A stretch of DNA of 59,212 bases from JANXQE01 sp035651635. GTDB taxonomy: Bacteria; Verrucomicrobiota; Verrucomicrobiia; Limisphaerales; UBA8199. Location: positions 1 through 59,212 of the forward strand of contig DASRFK010000205.1 of NCBI GenBank assembly GCA_035651635.1. The letters run 5' to 3'. Every line of letters begins with the position of its first letter. The stretch's first letter is position 1. Position numbers and translations under genes: made by a program. Below are positions 50,946 to 59,212 of this stretch, piece by piece. Under the pieces are notes generated by a model. That model did not search any database. It was not told the origin of the DNA and worked only from the letters and a program-made list of their open reading frames with translations.

Positions 50946-53900
50946 ATGTTATATCCCTGGAATCTCTTTTCATTTTTCCTGGCCGGTGTGCTTTCGATCC
51001 TGCTGTCCAGCGGTTGTTCCAAACAGTATCAGGCCACTCGCCACCTCGCCCGGGCTGACCGCCTTTTCTCGTCTCAAGAGTATGACAGCGCTGAAATCGA
51101 ATACCTAAAAGTTCTTCAGGCCATGCCACTCCAGCCGGTCGCCCTTCGCCAACTGGGCACCATTTATCAGGAGGAAGGCCAATGGTCCCGGGCCTGCTCG
51201 TTCTTGCAAAAGACCCTCGACCTTGACCCCGAAAACCTTCAGGCCCATCTTCAGTTGGGCCTCGCTGGCGCTGCTCTGCAGGATCGGAATCTGGCCAACC
51301 GGGAAGCAAACTGGGTCCTAAAAAGAAGTCCCGGGCAGGAAGACGCGTTGGCCATTCTCGTTGACTCCTGCCCTCCTGGCATACCGGCGCTGCAAATGGC
51401 CGCACAAATCGCTACCCTGCGCGACGGCGATACCGAGCGGGCCAGTTATCACACCGCCCTGGCAATTCTCTATCTCAAACAGATCGACGCAACCAATGCG
51501 CAGCTCGAGGTGCGGCACGCTCTGCAGCTCGACCCGCAGTCGCCCGCGGCTAACATGGCTCTTGCCAGCCTTCAGCTGATCCATAATGACTTGACCAATG
51601 CTGAGCTCGCCTTTAAAGCCGCAGCGGAGCTCTCTCCCATCCGCTCGGCTCGACGTTTGAAATACGCCGAGTTCAAGCTCCGCACCGGTGCCCCGGATTC
51701 CGCCAGGAGCATGTTGGAGGAGATCACCAAAAGGGCCCCCGATTATCTCCCAGCATGGAACCGACTCGCCGAGATGGATTTTCAACAGAAACGCTTTGTG
51801 GACTCCGAGACCTGTTTGCAACACGTCCTCGCCCGCAGTCCTTCCGACTATGACGCGCTTCTGCTCAGCGGTCTATTAAAACTGGCCAAAGGCGAAAATA
51901 CCCAGGCCGTTGTCCAGTTCGAGCGCATGGCGGCCATCTACCAGCGCTCCCCTCAAGTCCTATTCCAGCTCGGACGGGCTTATTTGACGGCCGGTGACAT
52001 TGCCAAATCGACTTCCGCTCTCAACCGGGCGCTCGCCTTGGACCCGAACTTTGCTGACCCCATCCTTCTCTTGGCCAATCTAAATCTTCGCAAAGGCGAA
52101 ACCCTCGCCGCGCTCACCTCCCTGACCGAGTTGCTCAAAAAACATCCCGATCTGCCACAAGCTTACCTTCTCTTGGCAAATGCTTATCTAATCCAGAAGG
52201 AGCCCGAACAGGCTGTGGATACTTGCCGTCGCATGCAAGCGCGTTTTCCCAAAAGCCCGGAGGTGCCCCTCATCCTTGGGTCCGTGCTCGTTTCCCAGAA
52301 ACAGCCGGATGAAGCTCGCAAAGCCTTTGAGCGCGCCCTTGAATTGTCCCCGCACTTTCTCCCCGCGCTGGAACAGCTGATTGACTTGGATCTGATTGCC
52401 AAGCGCTACTCTGAGGCTCTCGACCGGATCAACCAGCAGGTCGCAGCCAACCCCTCTTCAGCGGAGGTTCGGCTTCTCCTGGCTAAAGTTCATTTGGCCA
52501 AAGCAGATTCTTTGGCCGCGACGACGGGATCGTCCGCTGAAAAGCCTTCGCTCACAACCACTCCGGGGGCTTCAGCCGAGGTCGCCCAGGCCGAAACGGC
52601 TCTTTTAAAGAGCATTGAACTCGATTCCGGACTGAGGACTCCGTATCTCCTGCTAGCCAGCCTCTACGTTTCCTCGAATCGACAGCAGCAAGCTCTGGAT
52701 CGTTTAAACACCTTCCTGGCCAAAACCAACGATGTCGCGGCTCGAATGCAGGTCGGGATCATCGAAGAGCGTTTAAAGAATTACTCCGCCGCTCGTGAAG
52801 CCTACGAGAAGCTTTTGGCCGCCAATCCCAATTTCAGTCTGGCTCTCAATAACCTGGCCTACTTGTACTCCGAGCACTTTTCTGACCTGACAAAGGCTTA
52901 CCAGCTCGCTGAAAGAGCTCGACGCTTGCTTCCAAACGATGCCGCCGTTGCGGATACCTTGGGATGGATCCTCTTCAAACGGGGCGAATACGTGCGCTCA
53001 CTAGGAATTATCGAGGAAAGCGCGGCCAAACGCCTCGGCGACCCAGAAATCCAATACCACCTCGGTATGGTGCATTACATGCTTCTCGAGGAGGGCCCTG
53101 CACGGCTCGCCCTTGAACAAGCGGTCCAGTCCCCGACAGAATTCCCCGGTAAACAGGAGGCACGCCGTCGTTTGGCTCTGCTTGCCATGGAACCTGAGTC
53201 AGCCGACCCTCAGGCCAAAGCGCAGCTGAATGCCTTTCTACACGACTTCCCCAACGATCCAATCGCCCTCTGCCGGTTCTCAGCACTGCAAGAGCATGAC
53301 GGAAATCTAAGCGCGGCCAGGCAATCCCTAGAACAGGCCCTTAAATCCAATCCCGACAACCCTCAACTCCTGATCAGGCTTGCCCGACTCTTAGCTGCTG
53401 ACCGGTCTGCGGATCCCTCTGCTGCCCTACATCTTGCAAAAAAGGCCCATTCCCTTTCACCCAACGATCCCCATATCTCCGCACTACTCGGCCGACTCGC
53501 TTTTCTGTCCGGCGACTTCAAATGGGCGACCAGCCTGCTTGAGTCTGGCGCGCATCAACTTCCCAATGACGGAGAGATCGCTTACGACCTAGCCTGGGCG
53601 TACTATAGTGTCGGACGTGAATCGGATGCGGAGGGTGCCATGCGTCAGGCTATTGCCAATCCGGGAAACATGCACGCCGAAGATGCCGCCCGCTTCCTGA
53701 AGTTTTCTTCCGGCAGACGTGATCCCGCGGTGGGCCAAACTATTCGAGCGGAGGCTGAGAAATGTCTCACGGCTGAGCCAATCTCAGTCCCCGCCCTTGC
53801 TTTGCTGGCGCGCCTCGACGAAAACAGCGGCAGCTATTCCCAGGCAGCTCAATCCTACCAGCGGATCCTTACACGCTTCCCACTCTTTTCTCCGGCCATT

Positions 53901-54245
53901 AGGAGTTTGGCGATTATTTACGCTCGAAAAATTCCGGACGATTCGAAAGGGTATCAGCTCGCGGCCCAAGCGCGTGAGTCGTTTCCACACGATGCGGAGT
54001 TGGCCGGTGCATTGGGAATCCTTGAGTACCGCAAGGGAGACTACGCACGAGCTGCCCAACTGCTTCTTGACAGCTCCGCCCAAATATCCCCAGCAGACCC
54101 GGAACTTTTCTATTACCTAGGATTGTCGCAATACCGCCTGAAAGCGGCAAAAGAGAGCAAGGTCGCGCTTGAACGAGCTTTGGCTTTAAAAATTCAGCCA
54201 AAACTCGCTGATGACGCCAAAAAAATCCTGCTTGAGCTGAAGTGA
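50946..54245 (+). CDS. Large TPR-repeat lipoprotein of the exosortase system (PrsT-like)
   Basis: A 1099-residue lipoprotein starting 20 nt after the exosortase. The signal peptide ends in a lipobox (SILLSSGCSK, Cys24). From about 30 to the end the protein is almost wholly TPR helices (for example QPVALRQLGTIYQEEGQWSR, NPNFSLALNNLAYLYSEHF, DAAVADTLGWILFKRGEYVR). The size and order match the PEP-CTERM system TPR-repeat lipoproteins (PrsT) found next to PrsK/PrsR and EpsH. It is probably anchored to the outer membrane inner face, scaffolding polymer export or sorted proteins. One short low-complexity Ser/Thr/Ala segment interrupts it near residues 525-545. Confidence 0.92.
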   Translation: MLYPWNLFSFFLAGVLSILLSSGCSKQYQATRHLARADRLFSSQEYDSAEIEYLKVLQAMPLQPVALRQLGTIYQEEGQWSRACSFLQKTLDLDPENLQAHLQLGLAGAALQDRNLANREANWVLKRSPGQEDALAILVDSCPPGIPALQMAAQIATLRDGDTERASYHTALAILYLKQIDATNAQLEVRHALQLDPQSPAANMALASLQLIHNDLTNAELAFKAAAELSPIRSARRLKYAEFKLRTGAPDSARSMLEEITKRAPDYLPAWNRLAEMDFQQKRFVDSETCLQHVLARSPSDYDALLLSGLLKLAKGENTQAVVQFERMAAIYQRSPQVLFQLGRAYLTAGDIAKSTSALNRALALDPNFADPILLLANLNLRKGETLAALTSLTELLKKHPDLPQAYLLLANAYLIQKEPEQAVDTCRRMQARFPKSPEVPLILGSVLVSQKQPDEARKAFERALELSPHFLPALEQLIDLDLIAKRYSEALDRINQQVAANPSSAEVRLLLAKVHLAKADSLAATTGSSAEKPSLTTTPGASAEVAQAETALLKSIELDSGLRTPYLLLASLYVSSNRQQQALDRLNTFLAKTNDVAARMQVGIIEERLKNYSAAREAYEKLLAANPNFSLALNNLAYLYSEHFSDLTKAYQLAERARRLLPNDAAVADTLGWILFKRGEYVRSLGIIEESAAKRLGDPEIQYHLGMVHYMLLEEGPARLALEQAVQSPTEFPGKQEARRRLALLAMEPESADPQAKAQLNAFLHDFPNDPIALCRFSALQEHDGNLSAARQSLEQALKSNPDNPQLLIRLARLLAADRSADPSAALHLAKKAHSLSPNDPHISALLGRLAFLSGDFKWATSLLESGAHQLPNDGEIAYDLAWAYYSVGRESDAEGAMRQAIANPGNMHAEDAARFLKFSSGRRDPAVGQTIRAEAEKCLTAEPISVPALALLARLDENSGSYSQAAQSYQRILTRFPLFSPAIRSLAIIYARKIPDDSKGYQLAAQARESFPHDAELAGALGILEYRKGDYARAAQLLLDSSAQISPADPELFYYLGLSQYRLKAAKESKVALERALALKIQPKLADDAKKILLELK

Positions 54246-54338
54246 GCTGTTGCCGCTGTCGGTAGGTTTTACACTTCCCAGATTTCGTCGATTTAGGTGG
54301 TATTAGGAAGCCTTTCATGCAGGTCTAATGTTTTGCGC

Positions 54339-54369
54339 GTCGGAATTACTTACATAATGGGGATGTAAG
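54339..54369 (+). promoter_or_regulatory. Candidate activator-binding inverted repeat before the VPDSG gene
   Basis: Arms CTTACAT (54349-54355) and ATGTAAG (54363-54369) are perfectly inverted around 7 nt. The left part continues as GTCGGAATTACTTACA (54339-54354), whose complement TGTAAGT...TCCGAC resembles what I recall of the PEP-CTERM box. It lies about 90-115 bp before the sigma-54 -24 element, the usual place for an enhancer-binding activator such as PrsR. Confidence 0.55.
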
Positions 54370-54455
54370 ACACCGATCTCAGCTCGCAGAGCATCTAACG
54401 CTAATAGATTAAACATGAAGGTGTTGTGCATAATTAGCCCCCAAACAAAGGAGGT

Positions 54456-54471
54456 TGGTTCAGTTCTTGCT
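54456..54471 (+). promoter_or_regulatory. Candidate sigma-54 promoter for the VPDSG-CTERM gene
   Basis: TGGTTCA, 4 nt, TTGCT. The GG and GC dinucleotides have exact -24/-12 spacing, and the -12 element matches fully; two positions of the -24 differ (TT for CA) plus the purine. Transcription would start near 54483, 51 nt before the ATG. Confidence 0.6.
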
Positions 54472-54533
54472 TAGTTTTGTAAAAGAGCACTGCGCTTAAC
54501 CGGTAGTCGAAACCGGGTAAAATAAAAGTTTAC

Positions 54534-55151
54534 ATGAAAATGATATCTCGACCGACGTCTGTAGTGATTATTATCGCATTGTCTTTGGCGCTAATTCCGG
54601 CCGCCGCACGCGCAACCGCGGAGTTGGAGCTCATCAGCGGGTCTTCCGACATTATTGTTGCAGACGGCAGCGGTCAGGACCTGAGTTCTGCCGCAGGGCA
54701 GGTCGCCTGGATTGGAACAATCAACGGATGGACTTTTGCCATCACTGCGGGCGACACGAAGCCATTACTTGGCACGGCAACCTCTCCTCAGTTGGATCTT
54801 GGTGTAATGGCCAACGTGGTTGGCAACGGGAACCTGATCGTAAAATTCAGCGATAGCGGCTTTGGTCCGTCTTCTGGCACTGTGAATTCTACATTTTTCG
54901 AGAATGGGACCAGCACCGCTTCAGCCAAGGTGCTGGTTGATCCAGCAAACACTCTATTCGGCGGCTCACCATCAACTGACGGGACCCTCGCGGGTCCATA
55001 TTCGATAACGCTCGTGGATACGTTTACACCGGGATTGGTGAGTTCTGATCACAGGGTCTCGGTGCCCGACAGCGGAGCGACCGTGGCATTGCTTGGTTTC
55101 GGGCTGGTTGGCGTGGAGAGCCTGCGTCGCCGGATTAACGCCAAGCGTTAA
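54534..55151 (+). CDS. VPDSG-CTERM sorting-domain protein (exosortase substrate)
   Basis: A 205-residue secreted protein. The signal peptide is VVIIIALSLALIPAAARA (cut near 27). The mature part is a beta-rich domain (ELELISGSSDIIVADGSGQD, GTINGWTFAITAGDTKPLLG) with a Ser/Thr/Gly-rich composition. The C-terminus has the complete tripartite VPDSG signal: VPDSG at 177-181, a hydrophobic stretch (ATVALLGFGLVGVESL) and the basic tail RRRINAKR. This form of the PEP-CTERM signal is typical of verrucomicrobia. It is cleaved and probably transferred by the exosortase at 49978. It has its own sigma-54-like promoter and a terminator, so is a single-gene unit. Confidence 0.93.
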   Translation: MKMISRPTSVVIIIALSLALIPAAARATAELELISGSSDIIVADGSGQDLSSAAGQVAWIGTINGWTFAITAGDTKPLLGTATSPQLDLGVMANVVGNGNLIVKFSDSGFGPSSGTVNSTFFENGTSTASAKVLVDPANTLFGGSPSTDGTLAGPYSITLVDTFTPGLVSSDHRVSVPDSGATVALLGFGLVGVESLRRRINAKR

Positions 55152-55180
55152 ACCCTTTTATTAATCCAACTCCGGCTCAC

Positions 55181-55208
55181 GGCAGGACCCTACGGTCCTG
55201 CCATTTTT
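55181..55208 (+). terminator. Rho-independent terminator after the VPDSG-CTERM gene
   Basis: Perfect 9-bp stem, arms GGCAGGACC (55181-55189) and GGTCCTGCC (55194-55202), loop CTAC, followed by ATTTTTG. It ends the VPDSG transcription unit and separates it from prsK. Confidence 0.85.
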
Positions 55209-55359
55209 GCGTACACCGTAAACCCGCGACCAGGTTGCGTTCCTTCGTTCCGTTTCCTTGTTTCTTTGTTTCTTTTCCGCGTTTGGCGTTGCATCGGTCC
55301 GGGGCTGCGGACCAGAATGGACTGGTCTCAAGTCGCGCTGAGCCAGTTCCAAACAGTCT

Positions 55360-57477
55360 ATGTCATTCGGCTTTAGCCTGGCGTTTTTGGGTTCGATCTC
55401 TTCCGCCACGATTACGGTCTTCACCTTGTTCAAGGCCAACCGTTCGCTGGTTCGTTGGTCATTCGGACTGGGCATGCTGGTCTTGGCGCTGGAGGGGTTT
55501 TGCTCGGGCATGGCCGCAGATTCGGTTTTGCCGGGCCAGGTGGTAAGCTGGGAAACTTGGGCCTTCACCTGCATGGCACTATTGCCGGCGATTTGGTTGT
55601 TCTTCAGCCTTTCTTACGGGCGCGGTAACCACACGGAGTTTTTGCAGCGCTGGCGTTTGTTTCTGCTCCTGTCGCTGTTCGTTCCCCTGACTTGCTGCTT
55701 GGCGTTTCGCCAACAATTGGTTTCTGCGGTCGCTGAGCCCGGGGGCCGATGGATGTTGCGCGTGGGGTTCGCTGGGTTTGTGCTCAACATTTTGCTGGTG
55801 ATCACCTGGATTTTGGTCCTCATGAATCTGGAGGCGACCTTCCGTGCCTCGGTCGGCACGATGCGTTGGCGAGTCAAGTTTATCGTGTTGGGGCTGAGCG
55901 TGCTGTTCGCGGTCAGAATCTACACGGGTACGGAACTGCTACTATTCAAGAGCATCAGCCTGGCCCAAAATGATTTTAACTCCGCAGCTCTCCTGGTCGC
56001 GTGCCTCTTGATGTTCCGCTCACTGCTTCGAGTTGGCCATTTTGAAATAGGGGTTTACCCGTCCCAATCCCTGCTTCAGAACTCGATCACGCTCGCGCTT
56101 GCGGGCGCATACCTGATAGTCGTGGGCATTCTCGCCCGGATTGTAGCTCTTTTGGGAGGCGATACTACGTTCGAGGTGAAGGCCTTTTTGGTGCTGCTTG
56201 CGCTCGTTGTCCTGGCAGTGGTGCTGCTTTCTGATCACGTTCGTCTCCGCATCAAGCAGTTTGCCAGCCGCCACTTTCAGCGGCCGCTGCATGATTACCG
56301 GACCGTTTGGAGGATATTCACTGAGGGGACTACACGGCGCGTCGAGCAAAGGGATCTTTGCCAAGCAGTCGTCAGGCTGGTATCTGAAATCTTTCAAGCG
56401 CTCTCGGTTTCCATCTGGGTCCTGGACCGCGATATGCAGCGGGTGTTTCTTGGCGCTTCAACATCGCTGCTCCAAACCGAGGACGTGGATCTCTTGCTGA
56501 CGCCCCAAGAACTTACCAATCTGACCGAGGCTTTACAGAATCAGCGCGAGCCGATCGATATTGATGCCTCCGGGGAACCGTGGGCGGCAGGGCTCCGTCG
56601 CGCTCATCCGAGTGAATTTGCGCGCGGGGGGAGCCGGCTTTGCGTGCCCATGATGGCCGGCGGTGAGCTCCTGGGAATTCTAGTCGTGGGTGATCGAGTA
56701 GGTGCCGTGCCTTTTACAGTTCAGGACTTTGAATTGCTTCAATGCGCCAGCAACCAGGCGGCGTCCGGGTTGCTCAACAACCAACTAGCCCAACGGCTTT
56801 CACAGTCCAAGCAGTTGGAGGCTTTCCAGGCGATGTCGGCGTTTTTTGTGCACGACCTCAAAAACACCGCTTCCACCCTCTCGCTCATGCTGCACAACCT
56901 GCCGGTGCATTACCAGGATCCGGAATTTCGAGAGGATGCGCTTCGCGGAATCTCCAAAACCGTTGCCCACATTGATCAGTTGATCTCGCGTTTAACGGTG
57001 CTGCGCCATGATCTGGCCCTGCAGCCTTCGGATTGCAATCTCAACGAGGTTGTGGCCGATCTACTCAAATTTCATGAGACGGCTCCCGGGATCGAGATCG
57101 AGATGGAGTTGGGCAAGATTCCTAGCACGTCACTGGATCCGGTGCAGGTCCGCAAAGTGCTGATCAACCTCCTGCTCAACGCCCAGGAGGCCTCGCCCAA
57201 CGGCGGCAAGGTGCGCATTGAGACGAGCCAGCGCAACGGCTGGATTGTGCTGAGCGTGGCTGACCAAGGTTGCGGCATGAGTCCCGAGTTCATTCAACGC
57301 TCACTGTTCCGCCCATTCAAAAGCACAAAACAAAGGGGTCTCGGAATCGGGATGTTCCATTGCAAAATGATCGTCGAAGCCCACCGCGGCAAAATTGAAG
57401 TGGAAAGCGAGGCTGGCAGGGGAACCTCCTTTCGCGTATTGTTGCCGCTGGCCGGAACGGAACCCAGGAAGCCATGA
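55360..57477 (+). CDS. prsK: PEP-CTERM system sensor histidine kinase PrsK
   Basis: A 705-residue membrane kinase. The first 310 residues hold about eight helices (for example FSLAFLGSISSATITVFTLF and AFLVLLALVVLAVVLLS). A GAF domain follows at about 330-470 (VSEIFQALSVSIWVLDRD, RLCVPMMAGGELLGILVV). The phosphoacceptor His is at about 498 in AFFVHDLKNTASTLSLML, and the ATPase has VLINLLLNAQEASPNGG, VADQGCGMS and GLGIGMFHCKMIVEAHRG. Layout and the FVHDLKN H-box are those of PrsK. The signal sensed is unknown. Its stop overlaps the prsR start by 4 nt. Confidence 0.94.
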   Translation: MSFGFSLAFLGSISSATITVFTLFKANRSLVRWSFGLGMLVLALEGFCSGMAADSVLPGQVVSWETWAFTCMALLPAIWLFFSLSYGRGNHTEFLQRWRLFLLLSLFVPLTCCLAFRQQLVSAVAEPGGRWMLRVGFAGFVLNILLVITWILVLMNLEATFRASVGTMRWRVKFIVLGLSVLFAVRIYTGTELLLFKSISLAQNDFNSAALLVACLLMFRSLLRVGHFEIGVYPSQSLLQNSITLALAGAYLIVVGILARIVALLGGDTTFEVKAFLVLLALVVLAVVLLSDHVRLRIKQFASRHFQRPLHDYRTVWRIFTEGTTRRVEQRDLCQAVVRLVSEIFQALSVSIWVLDRDMQRVFLGASTSLLQTEDVDLLLTPQELTNLTEALQNQREPIDIDASGEPWAAGLRRAHPSEFARGGSRLCVPMMAGGELLGILVVGDRVGAVPFTVQDFELLQCASNQAASGLLNNQLAQRLSQSKQLEAFQAMSAFFVHDLKNTASTLSLMLHNLPVHYQDPEFREDALRGISKTVAHIDQLISRLTVLRHDLALQPSDCNLNEVVADLLKFHETAPGIEIEMELGKIPSTSLDPVQVRKVLINLLLNAQEASPNGGKVRIETSQRNGWIVLSVADQGCGMSPEFIQRSLFRPFKSTKQRGLGIGMFHCKMIVEAHRGKIEVESEAGRGTSFRVLLPLAGTEPRKP

Positions 57478-58865
57478 AGCCTAAGTTGGTAATCGTCGAG
57501 GATGACCAGGAGATTCGTACGCAAACTAAATGGGCGCTGGCACCCGAATATGAAGTATTTATGGCCGACAATCGAGCCAGTGCCTTAGAACTGGTTCGCG
57601 AACACCGGCCTCCCGTGGTTTTGCTCGATTTGGGACTTCCACCGCATCCGTCTACTCCGGAAGAGGGCTTGGCGCTTCTGCCGGAAATCCTGAGCATCAA
57701 TCAAGCTACCAAGGTCATCATCGTCTCGGGACAAAGTGAGAAGAGCAACGCCCTTACGGCTATCGGCTCAGGGGCCTACGATTTCTTAAGCAAACCAGTT
57801 CAGCTCGACGAGTTGAAATTGATCCTCAAACGAACCTTCCACGTTGCTACGCTCGAGCATGAATACCAGGAACTGCAATCTCGCCTTCGCACCGACACCT
57901 TCGAGGGGCTGCTGGGCACCAGTCCGCAGATGCAACAGATTTTCAATGGTATCCGCAAGGTGGCCACGACCGAGGCACCGGTCCTCATTCTGGGAGAGAG
58001 TGGGACTGGCAAGGAAATGGTTGCCCAGGCAATCCACCGCCGCTCGACTCGCAAGGAGGCTGCTTTTGTGGCGATTAACTGTAGCGCAATCCCGGAGACA
58101 TTACTCGAGAGCGAACTCTTCGGTCATGAGAAGGGCGCGTTTACCGGAGCCCATGTGCAGCGCAAAGGAAGGATTGAAACCGCCAGCGGCGGGACACTTT
58201 TCCTGGACGAAATCGGGGAGATTTCGCTGCAACTTCAGGTTAAGCTCCTACGCTTCTTGCAAGAGCAGCGCATTGAGCGCGTGGGCGGCAGGGCTGAGGT
58301 GAAGGTGGATACGCGTGTGATTGCGGCTACTAACGTGGATCTCAAAAAAGCGATCGCCGAAGGCCGGTTTCGAGAAGATCTTTACTACCGGCTCGCCGTG
58401 GTGACGCTCACCTTGCCGCCTCTCCGCGCACGTTCGGGAGACGTCCTTCTCCTGGCCCAAGAATTCCTGCGCCGAAACACTTACGCCAACGGCAAAGATA
58501 GACTGACCTTCGCACAAGACGCTGTCAAAGCTCTCAACGCGCACACCTGGCCGGGAAACGTGCGCGAACTGGAGAATCGCATCAAGCGTGCCGTGATCAT
58601 GTCCGAGGGCAAACGCCTTGCAGCTCGGGACCTGGAACTGGAGTTTCTTTCCACTGGCTCTCAAGTTCTGAATCTTAAGGACGCTCGGGAGAGCGCCGAA
58701 CGCGAGGTGGTCCAAAAAGCCCTTAGAAAGCATGCGGGCAAAATCGCTCCGGCCGCTATCGAACTGGGGATCAGCCGGCCCACTCTTTATGAGCTAATGG
58801 AGAAGCTGGGTATAGGCAAACCCGAACGCCTCTCGAAAGGAACTGAGGAAGTTGAGGAATCTTGA
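57474..58865 (+). CDS. prsR: PEP-CTERM-box sigma-54 response regulator PrsR
   Basis: A 463-residue NtrC-class regulator. The receiver domain has LVIVEDDQEIRT and the phosphoacceptor Asp52 (VVLLDLGLP), with the Lys of DFLSKPVQLDEL. The AAA+ domain has Walker A GESGTGKE (174-181), ESELFGHEKG, the sigma-54 loop GAFTGA (221-226) and Walker B GGTLFLDEIGE. The Fis-type HTH is at the C-terminus (KIAPAAIELGISRPTLYELM). All activator functions look intact. It probably drives the sigma-54 promoters before 14652, 28663 and 54534. Coupled to prsK by the ATGA overlap. Confidence 0.94.
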   Translation: MKPKLVIVEDDQEIRTQTKWALAPEYEVFMADNRASALELVREHRPPVVLLDLGLPPHPSTPEEGLALLPEILSINQATKVIIVSGQSEKSNALTAIGSGAYDFLSKPVQLDELKLILKRTFHVATLEHEYQELQSRLRTDTFEGLLGTSPQMQQIFNGIRKVATTEAPVLILGESGTGKEMVAQAIHRRSTRKEAAFVAINCSAIPETLLESELFGHEKGAFTGAHVQRKGRIETASGGTLFLDEIGEISLQLQVKLLRFLQEQRIERVGGRAEVKVDTRVIAATNVDLKKAIAEGRFREDLYYRLAVVTLTLPPLRARSGDVLLLAQEFLRRNTYANGKDRLTFAQDAVKALNAHTWPGNVRELENRIKRAVIMSEGKRLAARDLELEFLSTGSQVLNLKDARESAEREVVQKALRKHAGKIAPAAIELGISRPTLYELMEKLGIGKPERLSKGTEEVEES

Positions 58866-58965
58866 GCAGAGCCTGAAGCTGGGAACAAAAGGGGCACACT
58901 GGGTTGAGTGATCTGCCAAAGGGAGAGCAAAAGAACTCCGGCAATCGATCTGTTGTTGTTTGGCT

Positions 58966-59212
58966 TTATTTAGCTCCCGAGACCTGCTCGACCCAAGCCT
59001 GGTTATCCAAGTACCAGCGCACGGTTTCGCGAATACCTTCTTCGAATTTGTGGGCTGGCACCCAGCCGAGCTCCTTCTGGATCTTACTGGCATCGATGGC
59101 GTAGCGGCGGTCGTGGCCAGGGCGATCTTTCACAAACGTGATGAGCTTGCGCGAATTGCCACCGAGTTGCGGCGCTAGTTCATCAATCAAATCGCAGATG
59201 AGTTCCACGATC
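58966..59212 (-). CDS. rfbB: dTDP-glucose 4,6-dehydratase (C-terminal part, runs off the right edge)
   Basis: Only the last 82 codons lie in the window; the apparent start at 59208 is an internal GTG of the longer gene. The segment LITFVKDRPGHDRRYAIDAS, KIQKELGWVPAHKFEEGIRE and TVRWYLDN is the typical end of RmlB. Its substrate is dTDP-glucose, giving dTDP-4-keto-6-deoxyglucose, the first step toward rhamnose and related sugars. It is convergent with prsR. The rest of a dTDP-sugar set may lie beyond the edge. Confidence 0.9.
   Translation of the reverse strand, partial: IVELICDLIDELAPQLGGNSRKLITFVKDRPGHDRRYAIDASKIQKELGWVPAHKFEEGIRETVRWYLDNQAWVEQVSGAK

Overview
The window looks like a chromosomal segment of a verrucomicrobium (Pedosphaera/Limisphaerales-like). 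The signs are a VPDSG-type C-terminal sorting signal with an exosortase, a secreted protein ending in the 'STNL..W / PF.F.D / RFYR' domain common in that group, a large Ser/Thr kinase paired with an ECF sigma factor, and PrsK/PrsR regulators. This placement is by eye; no search was run.

Region 1 (1-12.2 kb) is a patchwork with much gene decay. It holds a frameshifted Sir2 relic, a SEC-C protein, a Uma2 endonuclease, an HTH relic, a VapBC-type toxin-antitoxin pair, an ECF sigma factor with a TPR-bearing Ser/Thr kinase, an IS end with a transposase fragment abutting a glycoside hydrolase relic, two secreted proteins (one with an M15-like zinc-peptidase tail), and an S41 peptidase gene cut off before its catalytic domain.

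Region 2 (12.2-50 kb) is a large exopolysaccharide locus, nearly all on the + strand. It begins with a GT4 glycosyltransferase (- strand), an RfaH/NusG-like antiterminator and tandem hairpins. Next come a FemAB-like acyltransferase, a Wzz/tyrosine-kinase-like copolymerase with a degenerate Walker A, a deacetylase-GT4 fusion, a deacetylase, two GT2s and an AsnB-type amidotransferase. A central block (about 26.4-40.1 kb) is visibly more AT-rich and carries a methyltransferase, the polymerase, a beta-helix secreted protein, a glycosyltransferase-methyltransferase fusion, two GT2s, a Wzx flippase, a duplicated Cys-rich protein of unknown function and an ATP-grasp/flavoprotein pair. A nucleotide-sugar cassette follows (C-methyltransferase, cytidylyltransferase, PIG-L deacetylase, two SDRs, RmlC-like epimerase, DUF4910 protein, LhgO-like oxidase), then an outer-membrane beta-barrel.

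Region 3 (50-59 kb) is the protein-sorting module: an exosortase with Cys/Arg/His, a 1099-residue TPR lipoprotein, one VPDSG-CTERM substrate, and the translationally coupled PrsK kinase and PrsR sigma-54 activator. Sigma-54 -24/-12 matches lie before the antiterminator, the beta-helix protein and the VPDSG protein, so PrsK/PrsR plausibly drives polymer synthesis, secreted matrix protein and sorting substrate together. The right edge cuts an rmlB-like gene on the - strand. No initiating sugar-phosphate transferase or Wza-like export protein was seen in the window.
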